Assembly: GCA_016191165.1 (NCBI GenBank)
Contig: JACPPF010000048.1
Location: forward strand, 1 to 34,690
DNA length: 34,690 bases
Origin: Planctomycetota bacterium
Lineage (GTDB): Bacteria > Planctomycetota > Planctomycetia > Gemmatales > Gemmataceae
Direction: 5' to 3'
In this document: piece after piece, positions 7,082-16,787 of the stretch
How the letters are laid out: every line of letters starts with the position of its first letter
Position numbering within the stretch: the stretch's first letter is position 1
The notes under the pieces: generated by a model
The model's input: the letters and a program-made list of their open reading frames with translations, nothing else
The model's database searches: none
What the model was told of the DNA's origin: nothing
Made by a program: the position numbers and the translations under genes

Positions 7082-9658
7082 TCAATCCAGCGCCCTGCGA
7101 AGGGCTGCCATGTCGTGATTTGCCAGTCGCACTACGAATATCTGCCCATTCGCACCACCCGCCAAGATGTGTCGGCCGTCCGGCGCGAACGTGGCGCTGA
7201 AGGCGGCCCCGCGACCCAGGTTGATTGAACGTGTTGGCTGAAGAGTCCTCGCGTCCCGAACCACCAGCGCTGGCTCGACGCCGGCGGAAACGAACATTCG
7301 GCCATCCCTTGAGAATGCGAGGTCGTGTATCTGCTTTTGCGTTTGAAGCGTGGTTTTTTCTTTTAACGCCTTGCCATCCCAGGCGCAGACCTGCAAGGGG
7401 CCCTGCCACCCGCCAAGGATGACCAGGTTGCCCGAGGGTTGGCTTGCCAGCATGCGTTGACCAGGCGACCGGGTCGCGAACGTGCCGGCGGTGGCGTTGT
7501 TGACGCTTGCCCAGTGGAGAACGCGCGGCCATCCACCCCAGATAATCGCTGCGCCGTCGGGCGCGAACGCAAGCGTGGTGACGTTGGCAAACGGACTGCG
7601 GATGGCGCGCGACTCCAGTCCGGTCCTCGGGTCCCAGATGCGAATGAAGCCGTCGCGCCCCGCGGATGCCAGCAATTTGCCTTCCGGATGAAAGGCAAGC
7701 TGCGTGACTGGCCTTTGGTGTTTGTCGAACGACAGGATCCGGGTTCGGCGCTCGAGGTCCCAGACGCGCACGCTGCCGTCGTCGCTGGCACTGGCGAGCA
7801 GCCAGCCGTCAGGCGAGATGGCGACGCGGTTGACCCGCGCGCCGTGGGCCGGGATGTTGAACGGATGCAGCGGCGCCCCGAGATCGAAAACTCGCACGCC
7901 CGCTTCGTCCGGGCTTGCAAGCCAGCGCCCGCTTGAACTTACCGCGAGTGAAAGAACAGGCCGGGGCACGGACGGACGGGCGGGGTTAAACGCACCGATC
8001 ACCTCGGCGGGGGTCGGCGGCGCCAGCGCCTCGGCAAAGCTCTTGCGTTCCAGGCCATCCAGACGGGAGGGGATCCGCGCAAGCCATTCGTCGATCCCGC
8101 GGGTCCGGGCCGCGGTCGCAACGGCTGCGCGCTCGCGCATCACTTCTTCGCGGGCCTCCTCCCACGGAATCTGGTTTTGAATTGCCTTCCGGATGACCAG
8201 TTTCCAGTAGGGATCTTTGGCTGCCGGGTTTTGTGGCGCCGCCTCGGGTTCGCCAGGGGCAGCATGACTGCGACTCGAAAGGGCCAGGATCACGCCGAGC
8301 AGCGTGGCCAGCACCAGCACGGCCAATCCACCCAGGCAAGCCAGAAGCAGGGGCTGTTGGCCGGGGGAGTTCGTCGTTTTGCGGAATGGCCGATGCACCT
8401 GCGGCGCGATTGGTACGGTCGGCGGCGCCGCCAGCGTCACGGTCGTGGTCAGGGCGGCCGGGTCGGATTTCGACGCGCTTGCCGCCAGGTTTTGCAGGAT
8501 GTCTTGCAACGCGCCGGCCAATTCCATTGGCGTCTGAAAGCGGTCCGCCGGGTCCTTGGCCATTAGCTTCTGGAGCAACGACTCGACCGCCGGCGGAACA
8601 TGAACGCGTGCCTCGAATTCGCACGCATCGATTTTCCGCGCCGCCAGACTTGCCCGCCGAACTGCCTCAACCGGATCGGGCACGTCGAATTGATGTTGCA
8701 GCAGCTTGTCGGTGATGGTCCCGTCCGGAAAAGGAGGGCGCTCGGTCAACAAAAAATAGAGGGTGCAGCCCAGGCTGTAAAGATCGGCCCGGATGTCGCT
8801 GTTGTGCGAATCGCGCGCCTGTTCCGGAGCGATGTACTCTGGCGTGCCCATCAGGGTGTTGATCTTGGTCAGGTGGGTTGTCTCGCGGCCCGTGGCCGGA
8901 TCGCGCCAGCGCGCCAGGCCCATGTCGAGAATCTTGACGACTCCCCACGGGTATTGCTTCGCCAGGTCGCCGCGCGGGATCATGCCGCTGGACAGCCGGG
9001 GACGCGGAATCAAACCGCTCGAGCGGCGACGATCGCTGGCGATCGCCTGAGACATCAACAGGTTCGCCGGCTTGATGTCGCGATGAACCAGCCCGCGCTC
9101 GAACGCATGTTGCAGCCCCAGCGCCGCTTGCCGAATGTACTCGCACGCCTGATCGACCGCCAGCGGCCCTTTGTCCTTGACGAGCTTGGAAAGATCGACG
9201 CCATCGATGTACTCCATGGCGATGTAGTAGGCGCCGTTGACCTGATCGGCGTCATAAGCGCGGACAATGTGCGGATGGCTCAGCTGACCCGCGGCGCGGA
9301 TCTCGCGCTGAAAGCGCAGGATTACCTTGGGATTGCCGAGGCATTCCTTGCGCACCACCTTGAGGGCGACGATGCGTCCCAGGATTTTCTGCCGGGCCTT
9401 GAATATCTGCCCCATGCCGCCTTCACCTAAACGTTCGAGCACGACGTAGGGCCCGATCGTCAGGGCGTTGCCCTTGCCCTGAAAGGTCTGGTTGATCTGA
9501 TAGGCGGTAAGCCAGGCCCGGCGCAGCAGTTCCTGACCCAGCTCGCGCGCGTCGTGAACGCTCGTCTGGAGTCGGCGCACCTCTTCGCATTGCTCGGCAC
9601 TGAGGAGCTGGCTTTGAATCAGTCCATCCACGAATTTGGCGAGAGTCGCGGCCGCCAT
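7082..9658 (-). CDS. Membrane Ser/Thr protein kinase fused to an extracytoplasmic WD40 propeller
   Basis: An 858-aa Hanks-type kinase. A helical N-terminal segment (1-65) precedes the kinase domain (about 70-370): glycine loop GEGGMG 78-83, catalytic Lys100, HRD 192-194, DMG 245-247 in place of DFG, then GTPEYIAPE. A single membrane helix at about 415-440 leads to a linker and WD40 blades from about 565 to the end. This is a receptor-like layout with a cytoplasmic kinase and an outside sensor. Between HRDIKPANLL and DMG there is an extra segment of roughly 30 residues containing two related octads, RSSGLIPR and LSSGMIPR. I chose the ATG at 9658. The upstream in-frame TTG at 9709 overlaps a TATAGT at 9709-9714 that could be the -10, and neither start has a strong ribosome-binding site. 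Ligand and targets are unknown. Confidence 0.92.
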   Translation of the reverse strand: MAAATLAKFVDGLIQSQLLSAEQCEEVRRLQTSVHDARELGQELLRRAWLTAYQINQTFQGKGNALTIGPYVVLERLGEGGMGQIFKARQKILGRIVALKVVRKECLGNPKVILRFQREIRAAGQLSHPHIVRAYDADQVNGAYYIAMEYIDGVDLSKLVKDKGPLAVDQACEYIRQAALGLQHAFERGLVHRDIKPANLLMSQAIASDRRRSSGLIPRPRLSSGMIPRGDLAKQYPWGVVKILDMGLARWRDPATGRETTHLTKINTLMGTPEYIAPEQARDSHNSDIRADLYSLGCTLYFLLTERPPFPDGTITDKLLQHQFDVPDPVEAVRRASLAARKIDACEFEARVHVPPAVESLLQKLMAKDPADRFQTPMELAGALQDILQNLAASASKSDPAALTTTVTLAAPPTVPIAPQVHRPFRKTTNSPGQQPLLLACLGGLAVLVLATLLGVILALSSRSHAAPGEPEAAPQNPAAKDPYWKLVIRKAIQNQIPWEEAREEVMRERAAVATAARTRGIDEWLARIPSRLDGLERKSFAEALAPPTPAEVIGAFNPARPSVPRPVLSLAVSSSGRWLASPDEAGVRVFDLGAPLHPFNIPAHGARVNRVAISPDGWLLASASDDGSVRVWDLERRTRILSFDKHQRPVTQLAFHPEGKLLASAGRDGFIRIWDPRTGLESRAIRSPFANVTTLAFAPDGAAIIWGGWPRVLHWASVNNATAGTFATRSPGQRMLASQPSGNLVILGGWQGPLQVCAWDGKALKEKTTLQTQKQIHDLAFSRDGRMFVSAGVEPALVVRDARTLQPTRSINLGRGAAFSATFAPDGRHILAGGANGQIFVVRLANHDMAALRRALD

Positions 9659-9817
9659 GGTGGAACAAGCCCCGCAAGGGATAGTCGATGAAATTCCGGC
9701 TTGCTGCAACTATAGCTCACAATCCGCACAATCGGACTTTGAAACGTAATCGCTGATGTACATTTGAATCACTAGTGTTCTTGAACCGCGAAACTCATGG
9801 CGATTGAGTCAAGTTTG

Positions 9818-9889
9818 CATACGAGCCCGAAGCGTTAGCGAGGTTTGCCGTTGCAAGCGATCCCTCGCTTACGCTTCGGGCTGGTATGC
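9818..9889. repeat. Imperfect inverted repeat (double-palindrome element)
   Basis: Arms of about 27 bases at 9818-9843 and 9862-9889 pair with only two or three mismatches (core CCCGAAGCGTTAGCGAGG). It lies in the gap upstream of the kinase gene. Related but more degraded core sequences (CTCGCTTACGCTTCGGG type) occur near 19075 and 20880, so it belongs to a dispersed family. Confidence 0.75.
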
Positions 9890-10107
9890 GTGGGTTGCTT
9901 TGGTCTGAGGTGAAACAAGCGAACGCAAGACGAGGAGCACAAACTGAGAGGGGACAATTTCGGGTGATTCCCTCTCTTTGATTTCCTTTGCGTCCTTGGC
10001 GCCTTTGCGAGAACTCGAGTTCTGTGCACTCGGTTTCCCGGTTGCGGCTCGGCCGCGTTGGGAATTCTCGAAAAATAACTTCCCGATTCCCCACTTGCCT
10101 CTCTCGG
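9890..10107. other. Non-coding spacer with a CGCAAAGGCGCCAAGG-type repeat
   Basis: No gene is supported here. On the minus strand, 9990-10010 reads CTCGCAAAGGCGCCAAGGACG followed by a CAAAGGAAATCAAAGA run. This purine-rich periodic unit resembles the short CGCAAAGGCG-type repeats scattered through intergenic DNA of many bacteria. That comparison is from memory and untested. Confidence 0.4.
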
Positions 10108-10300
10108 GTTTGTCGGGCCTGAAAGGCTCGTACTGAAAGCCTAGGCCGAAGGCCTGGATCATGGTTGCCGAAGGCGGTCGGCCCTGAAAGGGCCCTTCCT
10201 TGAACGAGCCTTTCAGGCTCGATCCGTCGATCCGATGGAATTCCCAGGCCTTCTGCCTGGGCTGACAGAATCGGCCTTTCAGGCCGAAAGCCAGAAGTTA
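10108..10300. repeat. Cluster of CCTGAAAGG hairpins forming a large imperfect inverted repeat
   Basis: At least six short palindromes occur in under 200 bases, including GAGCCTTTCAGGCTC, CCCAGGCCTTCTGCCTGGG, CGGCCTTTCAGGCCG and GGCCCTGAAAGGGCC. Read from the right on the minus strand, the order (CCTGAAAGG unit, AGGCCGAAGGCCT-like unit, CCTGAAAGG unit) mirrors the order from the left. The whole region is therefore two arms of about 85 bases in inverted orientation. No coding frame is convincing. Confidence 0.7.
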
Positions 10301-10473
10301 TTTTTCAAGCATTGCTAAACAACCTGATCTGGGCCAGTCCCATAGCGAATTGGGCTTGGCGGTTTCGCGCGATCGAAAAGGTCGCTCGACAAAAAATATC
10401 CGGTTTACATTTCAAAACCCGCTCCCCTTGTGGCACAATGATCGAACCGCCCCACGAGACTCAGGAGCCAGCC

Positions 10474-10721
10474 ATGAGTCTTCCGCGCTGTTGTTTTTTG
10501 GCCTTGACCCTGGTGCTTTGGGCGTTGGTTGGCCCCATCGTGTTTGCGGGCATCGTCGTCACCGGGCTGAATCGCGATAAGAAAGACTACCAACGCAGCG
10601 ACGCCGGCGTCTGTGCGGTGGATATCAAGACCGGCAAGGTGCTCAGGCGCTTACCTCGAACGGCAACGACCGGGTGGTCACCCTGATGGATGGCGGCGTG
10701 CTGGCTTTTCGCGGCCAATAG
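10474..10721 (+). pseudogene. Remnant of a secreted PQQ-like beta-propeller gene, internally deleted and frameshifted
   Basis: An ATG at 10474 with CAGGAGCC upstream opens a protein with a clear signal peptide (residues 1-25). A propeller-like segment follows (GIVVTGLNRDKKDYQ, then AVDIKTGKVLRR). The frame then changes: the original frame runs to a stop near 10686, while another frame gives a plausible propeller C-terminus (TSNGNDRVVTLMDGGVLAF, then RGQ and a stop at 10719-10721). The simplest reading is one propeller gene that lost its middle in an out-of-frame deletion near 10650. It could instead be a small secreted protein of about 70 residues, but the good C-terminal segment in the other frame argues against that. 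Confidence 0.65.
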
Positions 10722-10728
10722 CTTTTGG

Positions 10729-10793
10729 TTAGCCGCTCGCCTCTGGCGAGCGGGTACTCCGAGAAACCGCTCGCCAAAGGCGAGCGGCTAAAC
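10729..10793. repeat. Double-palindrome repeat, copy upstream of aroB
   Basis: The arms at 10729-10753 and 10768-10793 are reverse complements with one mismatch. Each arm is itself CCGCTCGCC-NNN-GGCGAGCGG. The element ends directly before the aroB ATG at 10794, so it would be transcribed as leader if the promoter lies upstream, and it could mask the start. A second copy lies just after aroB at 11873-11938. Confidence 0.85.
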
Positions 10794-11876
10794 ATGAACG
10801 AATCGACTCTGCGCGTCAATTTGGGCGAACGCAGCTACGACATTGTGGTGACAGAAAACGCGCTGCATCAATGCGGTGCGTTTGCCCGCGCGCGGTCAGC
10901 GGGCAAACGAGCCCTCATGGTGACGGACACCAACGTCAACCCGCTTTCCGCTTTCGTACATGCCGGTCTGGATGCGGCGGGATTTCGCACCGCGTTTGCC
11001 CTGCGCCCGGCCGGCGAAGCCCAGAAATCCCTGGCGACGGCCGCCGAACTGTACGACGCGCTCGCCGACATGCCCGCCGACCGCAACACGCTGGTGGTCG
11101 CCGTGGGCGGCGGCGTGATCGGCGATCTCGCGGGCTTCGTCGCCGCCACCTATGCGCGCGGGATTCCCCTGCTCATGGTGCCGACAACGCTGCTGGCGAT
11201 GGTGGACAGCTCGGTCGGCGGCAAGGTGGGCATCAATCATCCGAAAGGCAAGAACCTGATCGGCGCCTTCCATCAGCCGCTCGGCGTGTTCATCGACATC
11301 GGTACGCTGGCGACGCTCCCCGATCGCGAGTTTCGCAGCGGGCTGGCCGAGGTCGTCAAATATGGCGTCATCCTCGATGCGGGCTTTTTCGAGTATTTGG
11401 AGCAATCGGTCGAGTCGATTCTGGACCGCGATCCAGAAACGCTCCGGCGCATCATCCTGCGTTCATGCGAATTGAAGGCGCGCATCGTCGAACAGGACGA
11501 ACGCGAACTGACCGACGTTCGCGCCAAGCTAAATTATGGGCACACCTTCGCTCACGCCTTCGAGACCGCGGGCGGCTACTCCTACTGGCTGCACGGCGAG
11601 GCCGTCGCCGCCGGCATGATCTGCGCGAGCCGACTGGCCGAGCGCCGCGGTCTGATCGCGCCTGAAATCACCGACCGGCAAATCGCTCTGCTCAACGCGT
11701 TCGGGTTGCCGATCGCCGCGGAAAAAACCTGGCCCGTTGACGCCCTGATCTTGACCATGCGGCGAGACAAAAAGTCGGTTGGCGGGAAGTTGCGCTTCGT
11801 TTTGCCAACGGCGCTGGGCGAGGTGGCGCTGTTCGGCGACGTGCCCGAGGCGGATGCGCGGGCGGTTCTCGATTAG
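10794..11876 (+). CDS. aroB: 3-dehydroquinate synthase
   Basis: A 360-aa enzyme that converts DAHP to 3-dehydroquinate, the second step of the shikimate pathway, in the cytoplasm with NAD+ and a divalent metal. Visible motifs are the NAD-binding GGGVIGDLAGF segment, VPTTLLAMVDSSVGGKVGIN, and metal ligands at E186, H250 (in NYGHTFAHAFE) and H267 (in WLHGEAVAAGM). The length is normal for the family. I chose the ATG at 10794; a longer reading from a TTG at 10725 would only translate the repeat. No good ribosome-binding site is seen because the repeat abuts the start. The stop codon lies inside the left arm of the second repeat copy. The next gene, dprA, is unrelated in function. Confidence 0.96.
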   Translation: MNESTLRVNLGERSYDIVVTENALHQCGAFARARSAGKRALMVTDTNVNPLSAFVHAGLDAAGFRTAFALRPAGEAQKSLATAAELYDALADMPADRNTLVVAVGGGVIGDLAGFVAATYARGIPLLMVPTTLLAMVDSSVGGKVGINHPKGKNLIGAFHQPLGVFIDIGTLATLPDREFRSGLAEVVKYGVILDAGFFEYLEQSVESILDRDPETLRRIILRSCELKARIVEQDERELTDVRAKLNYGHTFAHAFETAGGYSYWLHGEAVAAGMICASRLAERRGLIAPEITDRQIALLNAFGLPIAAEKTWPVDALILTMRRDKKSVGGKLRFVLPTALGEVALFGDVPEADARAVLD

Positions 11877-11938
11877 CCGCTCGCCTGTGGCGAGCGCATT
11901 TTCGGAATGCACGCGCTCGCCACAGGCGAGCGGCTAAA
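11873..11938. repeat. Double-palindrome repeat, copy between aroB and dprA
   Basis: Perfect 25-base inverted arms (11873-11897 and 11913-11938, with one extra base on the right) share their sequence with the copy at 10729-10793. The aroB stop codon (TAG, 11874-11876) is part of the left arm, and the dprA ribosome-binding site begins four bases after the right arm. The element may attenuate read-through or stabilise the aroB transcript end; this is inference. Confidence 0.85.
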
Positions 11939-11941
11939 CAT

Positions 11942-11948
11942 GAGAGGA
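11942..11948 (+). promoter_or_regulatory. Ribosome-binding site that fixes the GTG start of dprA
   Basis: GAGAGGA lies 5 bases before the GTG at 11954. The nearby ATG at 11940 is out of frame with DprA, so this site and the reading frame together settle the start. Confidence 0.7.
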
Positions 11949-11953
11949 TTTCC

Positions 11954-13051
11954 GTGGATTTGCCCGACGATGTTCGCGACCTGATCGCTTTACACCTCGT
12001 GACCGGCGTCGGTCCGCGCCTGACCTCGGCGTTGCTCGAACATTTCGGTTCCGCCGCCGCGGTGCTCAACGCTTCCCAGGCCGAACTCATGGAAATCCCG
12101 TACCTGGGGGCCAAGGTGGCCGAGTCGCTCACCCGGGCGCTCGCCAACCCGGACGTGCCGCGCGAATGCGCCGCCATTCAAGACAATGGCGTTCATCTGC
12201 GTCTGCTTGGCCGATCGGATTACCCCGCGAATCTCGCCACCATCGACGACGCGCCGCACTTGCTGTTCGTCAAGGGCGTGCTTGAAACGCGGGATGAAAA
12301 GGCGATCGCCCTCGTCGGCTCGCGCGCCTGCACTTCCTATGGCAAACGCCTGGCGGAGCGGATCGCCCAGGACCTGGCGCGCGCCGGCTGGACCATCGTC
12401 AGCGGCCTGGCGCGCGGCATCGATGGCTGCGCCCACCGGGGCGCCTTGCAAGCCAAGGGTCGAACTCTCGCCGTGCTCGCCGGCGGCCTGTCCAGGATTT
12501 ATCCGCCCGAGCACAAGGATTTGGCCCAGGAGGTGGCGGCATCCGGCGCTCTCGTCACCGAATCGTGCATGTCGATGGAGCCGATGGCCACGCTGTTTCC
12601 CGCGCGCAATCGCATCATCAGCGGCTTGAGCCGGGCGGTCGTCATCATCGAGGCGGCGGAAAAATCGGGCGCCCTCATCACCGCGCGGCTGGCCGCCGAG
12701 CAGGGGCGCGAGGTCTTCGCCGTCCCCGGCCCCGTGGACAGCCCCGCCAGCGCCGGCACGTTGCAACTATTGCGCAAAGGCGCGAAACTGGTTCGCGGCG
12801 CGGACGACATCCTCGAAGACTTGCAAGAAATGCCCGCTCTCGTCGAAGAAAAAAACGCCCAGCCGGTCTTGCCGCTCGATCTCGATCCGGTACAGCAAAA
12901 AATCTGGGAGGCGCTCGCCGAGAAACGCAACGTGGATGACCTGTGCGAATCCCTCGCCCTGTCCATCAGTGAATTGGCCCGGCAGCTGATGACGCTCGAG
13001 TTGAAAAAAATCGTCAGGCGTTTGCCTGGGAATTCCTATGAGCGCTTTTGA
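11954..13051 (+). CDS. dprA: DNA-processing protein DprA (Smf)
   Basis: A 365-aa cytoplasmic protein that binds incoming single-stranded DNA and loads RecA during natural transformation. The N-terminal helical SAM/HhH-like region (1-75) is followed by the Rossmann-type core: ALVGSRACTSYG, SGLARGIDGCAHRGAL, GLSRIYPPEH, FPARNRIISGLS, EKSGALITARLAAEQGREV and AVPG. A C-terminal winged-helix domain spans about 300-365. All core motifs are present and the length is normal, so it looks functional. It starts with GTG. It is separated from aroB by a double-palindrome repeat and followed 39 bases later by a small unknown gene that may be cotranscribed. No other competence gene is in the window. Confidence 0.95.
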   Translation: MDLPDDVRDLIALHLVTGVGPRLTSALLEHFGSAAAVLNASQAELMEIPYLGAKVAESLTRALANPDVPRECAAIQDNGVHLRLLGRSDYPANLATIDDAPHLLFVKGVLETRDEKAIALVGSRACTSYGKRLAERIAQDLARAGWTIVSGLARGIDGCAHRGALQAKGRTLAVLAGGLSRIYPPEHKDLAQEVAASGALVTESCMSMEPMATLFPARNRIISGLSRAVVIIEAAEKSGALITARLAAEQGREVFAVPGPVDSPASAGTLQLLRKGAKLVRGADDILEDLQEMPALVEEKNAQPVLPLDLDPVQQKIWEALAEKRNVDDLCESLALSISELARQLMTLELKKIVRRLPGNSYERF

Positions 13052-13090
13052 ATCCGCCGAGGGAAGCGCCGATTTTCACCCGAGGACAAC

Positions 13091-13420
13091 ATGGCACGAC
13101 GAAGACGACGAGACGACGAGGACGAGGACGACACCGGCGTCGAAATCAAGACCGAGTTTTTTCCGCTGGCGTTCATCCTCTTTCTGTTCACCCCGAAAAT
13201 CGAGATCGACGACGATGTGTACTCCGCGCAATGGGGGACGCGTTTCTTTCCGCTCGAGCCGGGGAAATATACGATCCGCATCTATTTCCCGTATATCTTC
13301 ATGCCGCGCTGCGGCGAGAACCGCATCAAGATTCGCGTGCGCGAAGGGGAAGTCGCTCGCATCAAGTATTATGCGCCGCTGATCATGTTCATGCCCGGCA
13401 CGATTAACGAGGTAGATTAG
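13091..13420 (+). CDS. Small conserved-looking protein of unknown function, probable beta-sandwich
   Basis: A 109-aa protein with a GAGGA ribosome-binding site just ahead of its ATG. A short Arg run and an acidic stretch at residues 2-17 are followed by a compact domain with alternating strands. This domain has WGTRFFPLEPGKYTIRIYFP, then a CGENRIKIRVREGE segment, and ends in YYAPLIMFMPGTI. The PGKYTI and REGEVARIKY pattern resembles small beta-sandwich modules with a PEGA-like strand order; this is a fold guess, not a family assignment. It has no signal peptide. It sits 39 bases after dprA in the same direction, so cotranscription is possible. I do not recognise a function. Confidence 0.7.
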   Translation: MARRRRRDDEDEDDTGVEIKTEFFPLAFILFLFTPKIEIDDDVYSAQWGTRFFPLEPGKYTIRIYFPYIFMPRCGENRIKIRVREGEVARIKYYAPLIMFMPGTINEVD

Positions 13421-13566
13421 GAGCGATGCCGACAAATCCAGACAAAACTTGCTTGCATCCTGCCGCCGCGGGTCTAAAATCGCGAAGATTGAAATTTTCG
13501 TAATCTCTCTCTGGTGCGTTGGGTTGATGTTCGCGCAAACGGCGTGCCGGTCGAATAAGGAAATTG

Positions 13567-15543
<1,977 letters not shown>

Positions 15544-15583
15544 CGCCACGGAAAGCGGCGTTGTTTTGCAGTGGGTCTACGAC

Positions 15584-15698
15584 AATACCGTTCGTCAAGC
15601 GGAGCGATACCAGCCCCACGCGCAAGCGTGGGGGTTTGGGCAGCCTCCCAAAACCCCCAGCTTGCGCTGGGGGCTGGTCAAGTGCTCTTCGACGAAAA
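15584..15698 (-). repeat. Interspersed double-hairpin repeat, copy 2 (inverted relative to copy 1)
   Basis: On the minus strand this reads GAAGAGCACTTGACCAGCC, followed by the same two hairpins found at 4437-4550 and ending in GCTCCGCTTGACGAACGGTA. The end sequence ACCGTTCGT occurs at the left plus-strand end of both copies although they are inverted, which suggests short terminal inverted repeats. It lies between the convergent lactate permease and BON-like genes. Confidence 0.8.
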
Positions 15699-15747
15699 GT
15701 AGGTCAGGCTTTCCAGCCTGACCGTCAGAGAGGAACGCCTGACCTAC
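15699..15747. repeat. GTAGGTCAGGC inverted repeat with inner hairpin
   Basis: GTAGGTCAGGC at 15699-15709 and GCCTGACCTAC at 15737-15747 are perfect inverted repeats. An inner hairpin, GGTCAGGCT-ttcc-AGCCTGACC, has a 9-bp stem. In this convergent gap it could end transcripts from either side, but there is no clear U-run; it more likely belongs to a dispersed repeat family. Confidence 0.65.
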
Positions 15748-15769
15748 GTTCATTTTTTTGTTGCCGCCT

Positions 15770-16534
15770 TTAGCGCGAGGGCGGCCGATCCTGGAGCACC
15801 ACGCTCTCCACGCTGGGCAAGCGCGAAATCGCACGGGCGGCCTCGTGCAGTGCGTCCACCTCGGTGGACTTGAGAAAGACGCGCCGACCTTCGATGGCGA
15901 ACTCCACGGGGCGATACGTGCTTTTGCTTTGCAACAAGTCGCGTATCTGTGCCTCGAGGTTCCGACTCGATTTGCCCGCGGGGAGCCTGCGCGGCAGCAC
16001 CGGCGCCGGGTCCAGCTTTTCCGGCGGCAGCACTTCGATTGTCGGAGGTTTTTCTGTCTTCGATGCCGGCCCCGCCTTTTTCGACGCCCCACGGTCCTGC
16101 CCCGTCAACTTTCCGGGAGCGCCGGGGGCGGTGCGTGGTCGCGCCGGCAGGCGCGGACGCGGCTCTTCCGGGAACGCCGCGGGGGGATTGTCGATCTTGA
16201 GCGGGACCCGCATCGGCTCGACGAGCGGGCTCACAAACAGGTCGTTGCGAATCTCCACGAGTTCAACCAAAATTCGCAGCCGCATCTCGGCCCGGTACGC
16301 CAGGTCGGCCGAGGGAACCGGCCCCCAGAGGACGCCCACGCGGTTGGTCACCGTTACGCCGATGTTCCAGACCGCCAGTTCTGGATCGTCCGCGAGCAAT
16401 TTTTGCGCCGCCAAGGTGTGGCGTACGTCGCGGGCCACCTCCGCGGACCCCCGCCGTTGTCCGGCATGATTCGGCGCGGCGACCAAGAGCACGCCAAACA
16501 AGATGAGCAGTTCAAAGCGAGCGACGCTAAACAT
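15770..16534 (-). CDS. Secreted protein with two BON-like segments
   Basis: A 254-aa protein with a hydrophobic N-terminus that looks like a signal peptide (residues 1-24, ending near NHAGQ). Residues 30-95 (ARDVRHTLAAQKLLADD, then NRVGVLWGPVP) and 195-250 (QIRDLLQSKSTYRPVEFAIE, then RRVFLKSTEVDALHEAARAI) both have the pattern of BON domains: a helix, then a strand with a [VF]xLxG-like element. They are joined by a Pro/Lys-rich linker at about 110-190. BON domains are linked to envelope and phospholipid contacts, so a structural role in the periplasm is likely. The assignment is from pattern only. The start is the ATG at 16534, with no strong ribosome-binding site. It is divergent from the ImmA-like gene. 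Confidence 0.7.
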   Translation of the reverse strand: MFSVARFELLILFGVLLVAAPNHAGQRRGSAEVARDVRHTLAAQKLLADDPELAVWNIGVTVTNRVGVLWGPVPSADLAYRAEMRLRILVELVEIRNDLFVSPLVEPMRVPLKIDNPPAAFPEEPRPRLPARPRTAPGAPGKLTGQDRGASKKAGPASKTEKPPTIEVLPPEKLDPAPVLPRRLPAGKSSRNLEAQIRDLLQSKSTYRPVEFAIEGRRVFLKSTEVDALHEAARAISRLPSVESVVLQDRPPSR

Positions 16535-16755
16535 GATGCACCCAGGGGCCAGGCGGGGCGATGACCTTCAACCTTCATTCATTGTTGCGAAGGTTCGGGT
16601 CAAATGAAATCTCGGTTGCAGATATTACAACGATTTCGCGCCGACCTGCCGTAAAATGTGCGCCTCGTAGTGAATGGCGCGACCTCGTTTCCAGGCAAAA
16701 AAATGTGCCGCAACAAAATGAATGAAGTTCGCGCCGGAGTGGACGCATTTACACT

Positions 16756-16761
16756 ATAATA
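16756..16761 (+). promoter_or_regulatory. Probable -10 element (TATAAT) of the ImmA/IrrE-like gene
   Basis: A perfect TATAAT lies 26 bases before the ATG at 16788. No good -35 is seen at 16-18 bases upstream. If used, transcription would start near 16768, giving a short leader with the AGGGAG ribosome-binding site. It also argues against the longer reading from 16722. Confidence 0.45.
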
Positions 16762-16787
16762 CCCCTGTCAATCCAGGGAGCCAATCG

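Noticed and set aside
10108-10300. CRISPR array reading of the repeated CCTGAAAGG units
   Set aside because: Units are palindromic, of unequal spacing and partly inverted, there are no constant-length spacers, and no cas gene is present.
10312-10686. A 124-codon plus-strand frame starting upstream of the propeller remnant
   Set aside because: The first 54 codons have no ribosome-binding site or protein-like pattern. The signal peptide and ribosome-binding site fit the ATG at 10474, so I annotated only the remnant from there.
16569-16594. Hairpin AACCTTC...GAAGGTT upstream of the BON-like gene
   Set aside because: It has only a 7-bp stem with a long loop and no conserved context, too weak to call an operator or terminator.
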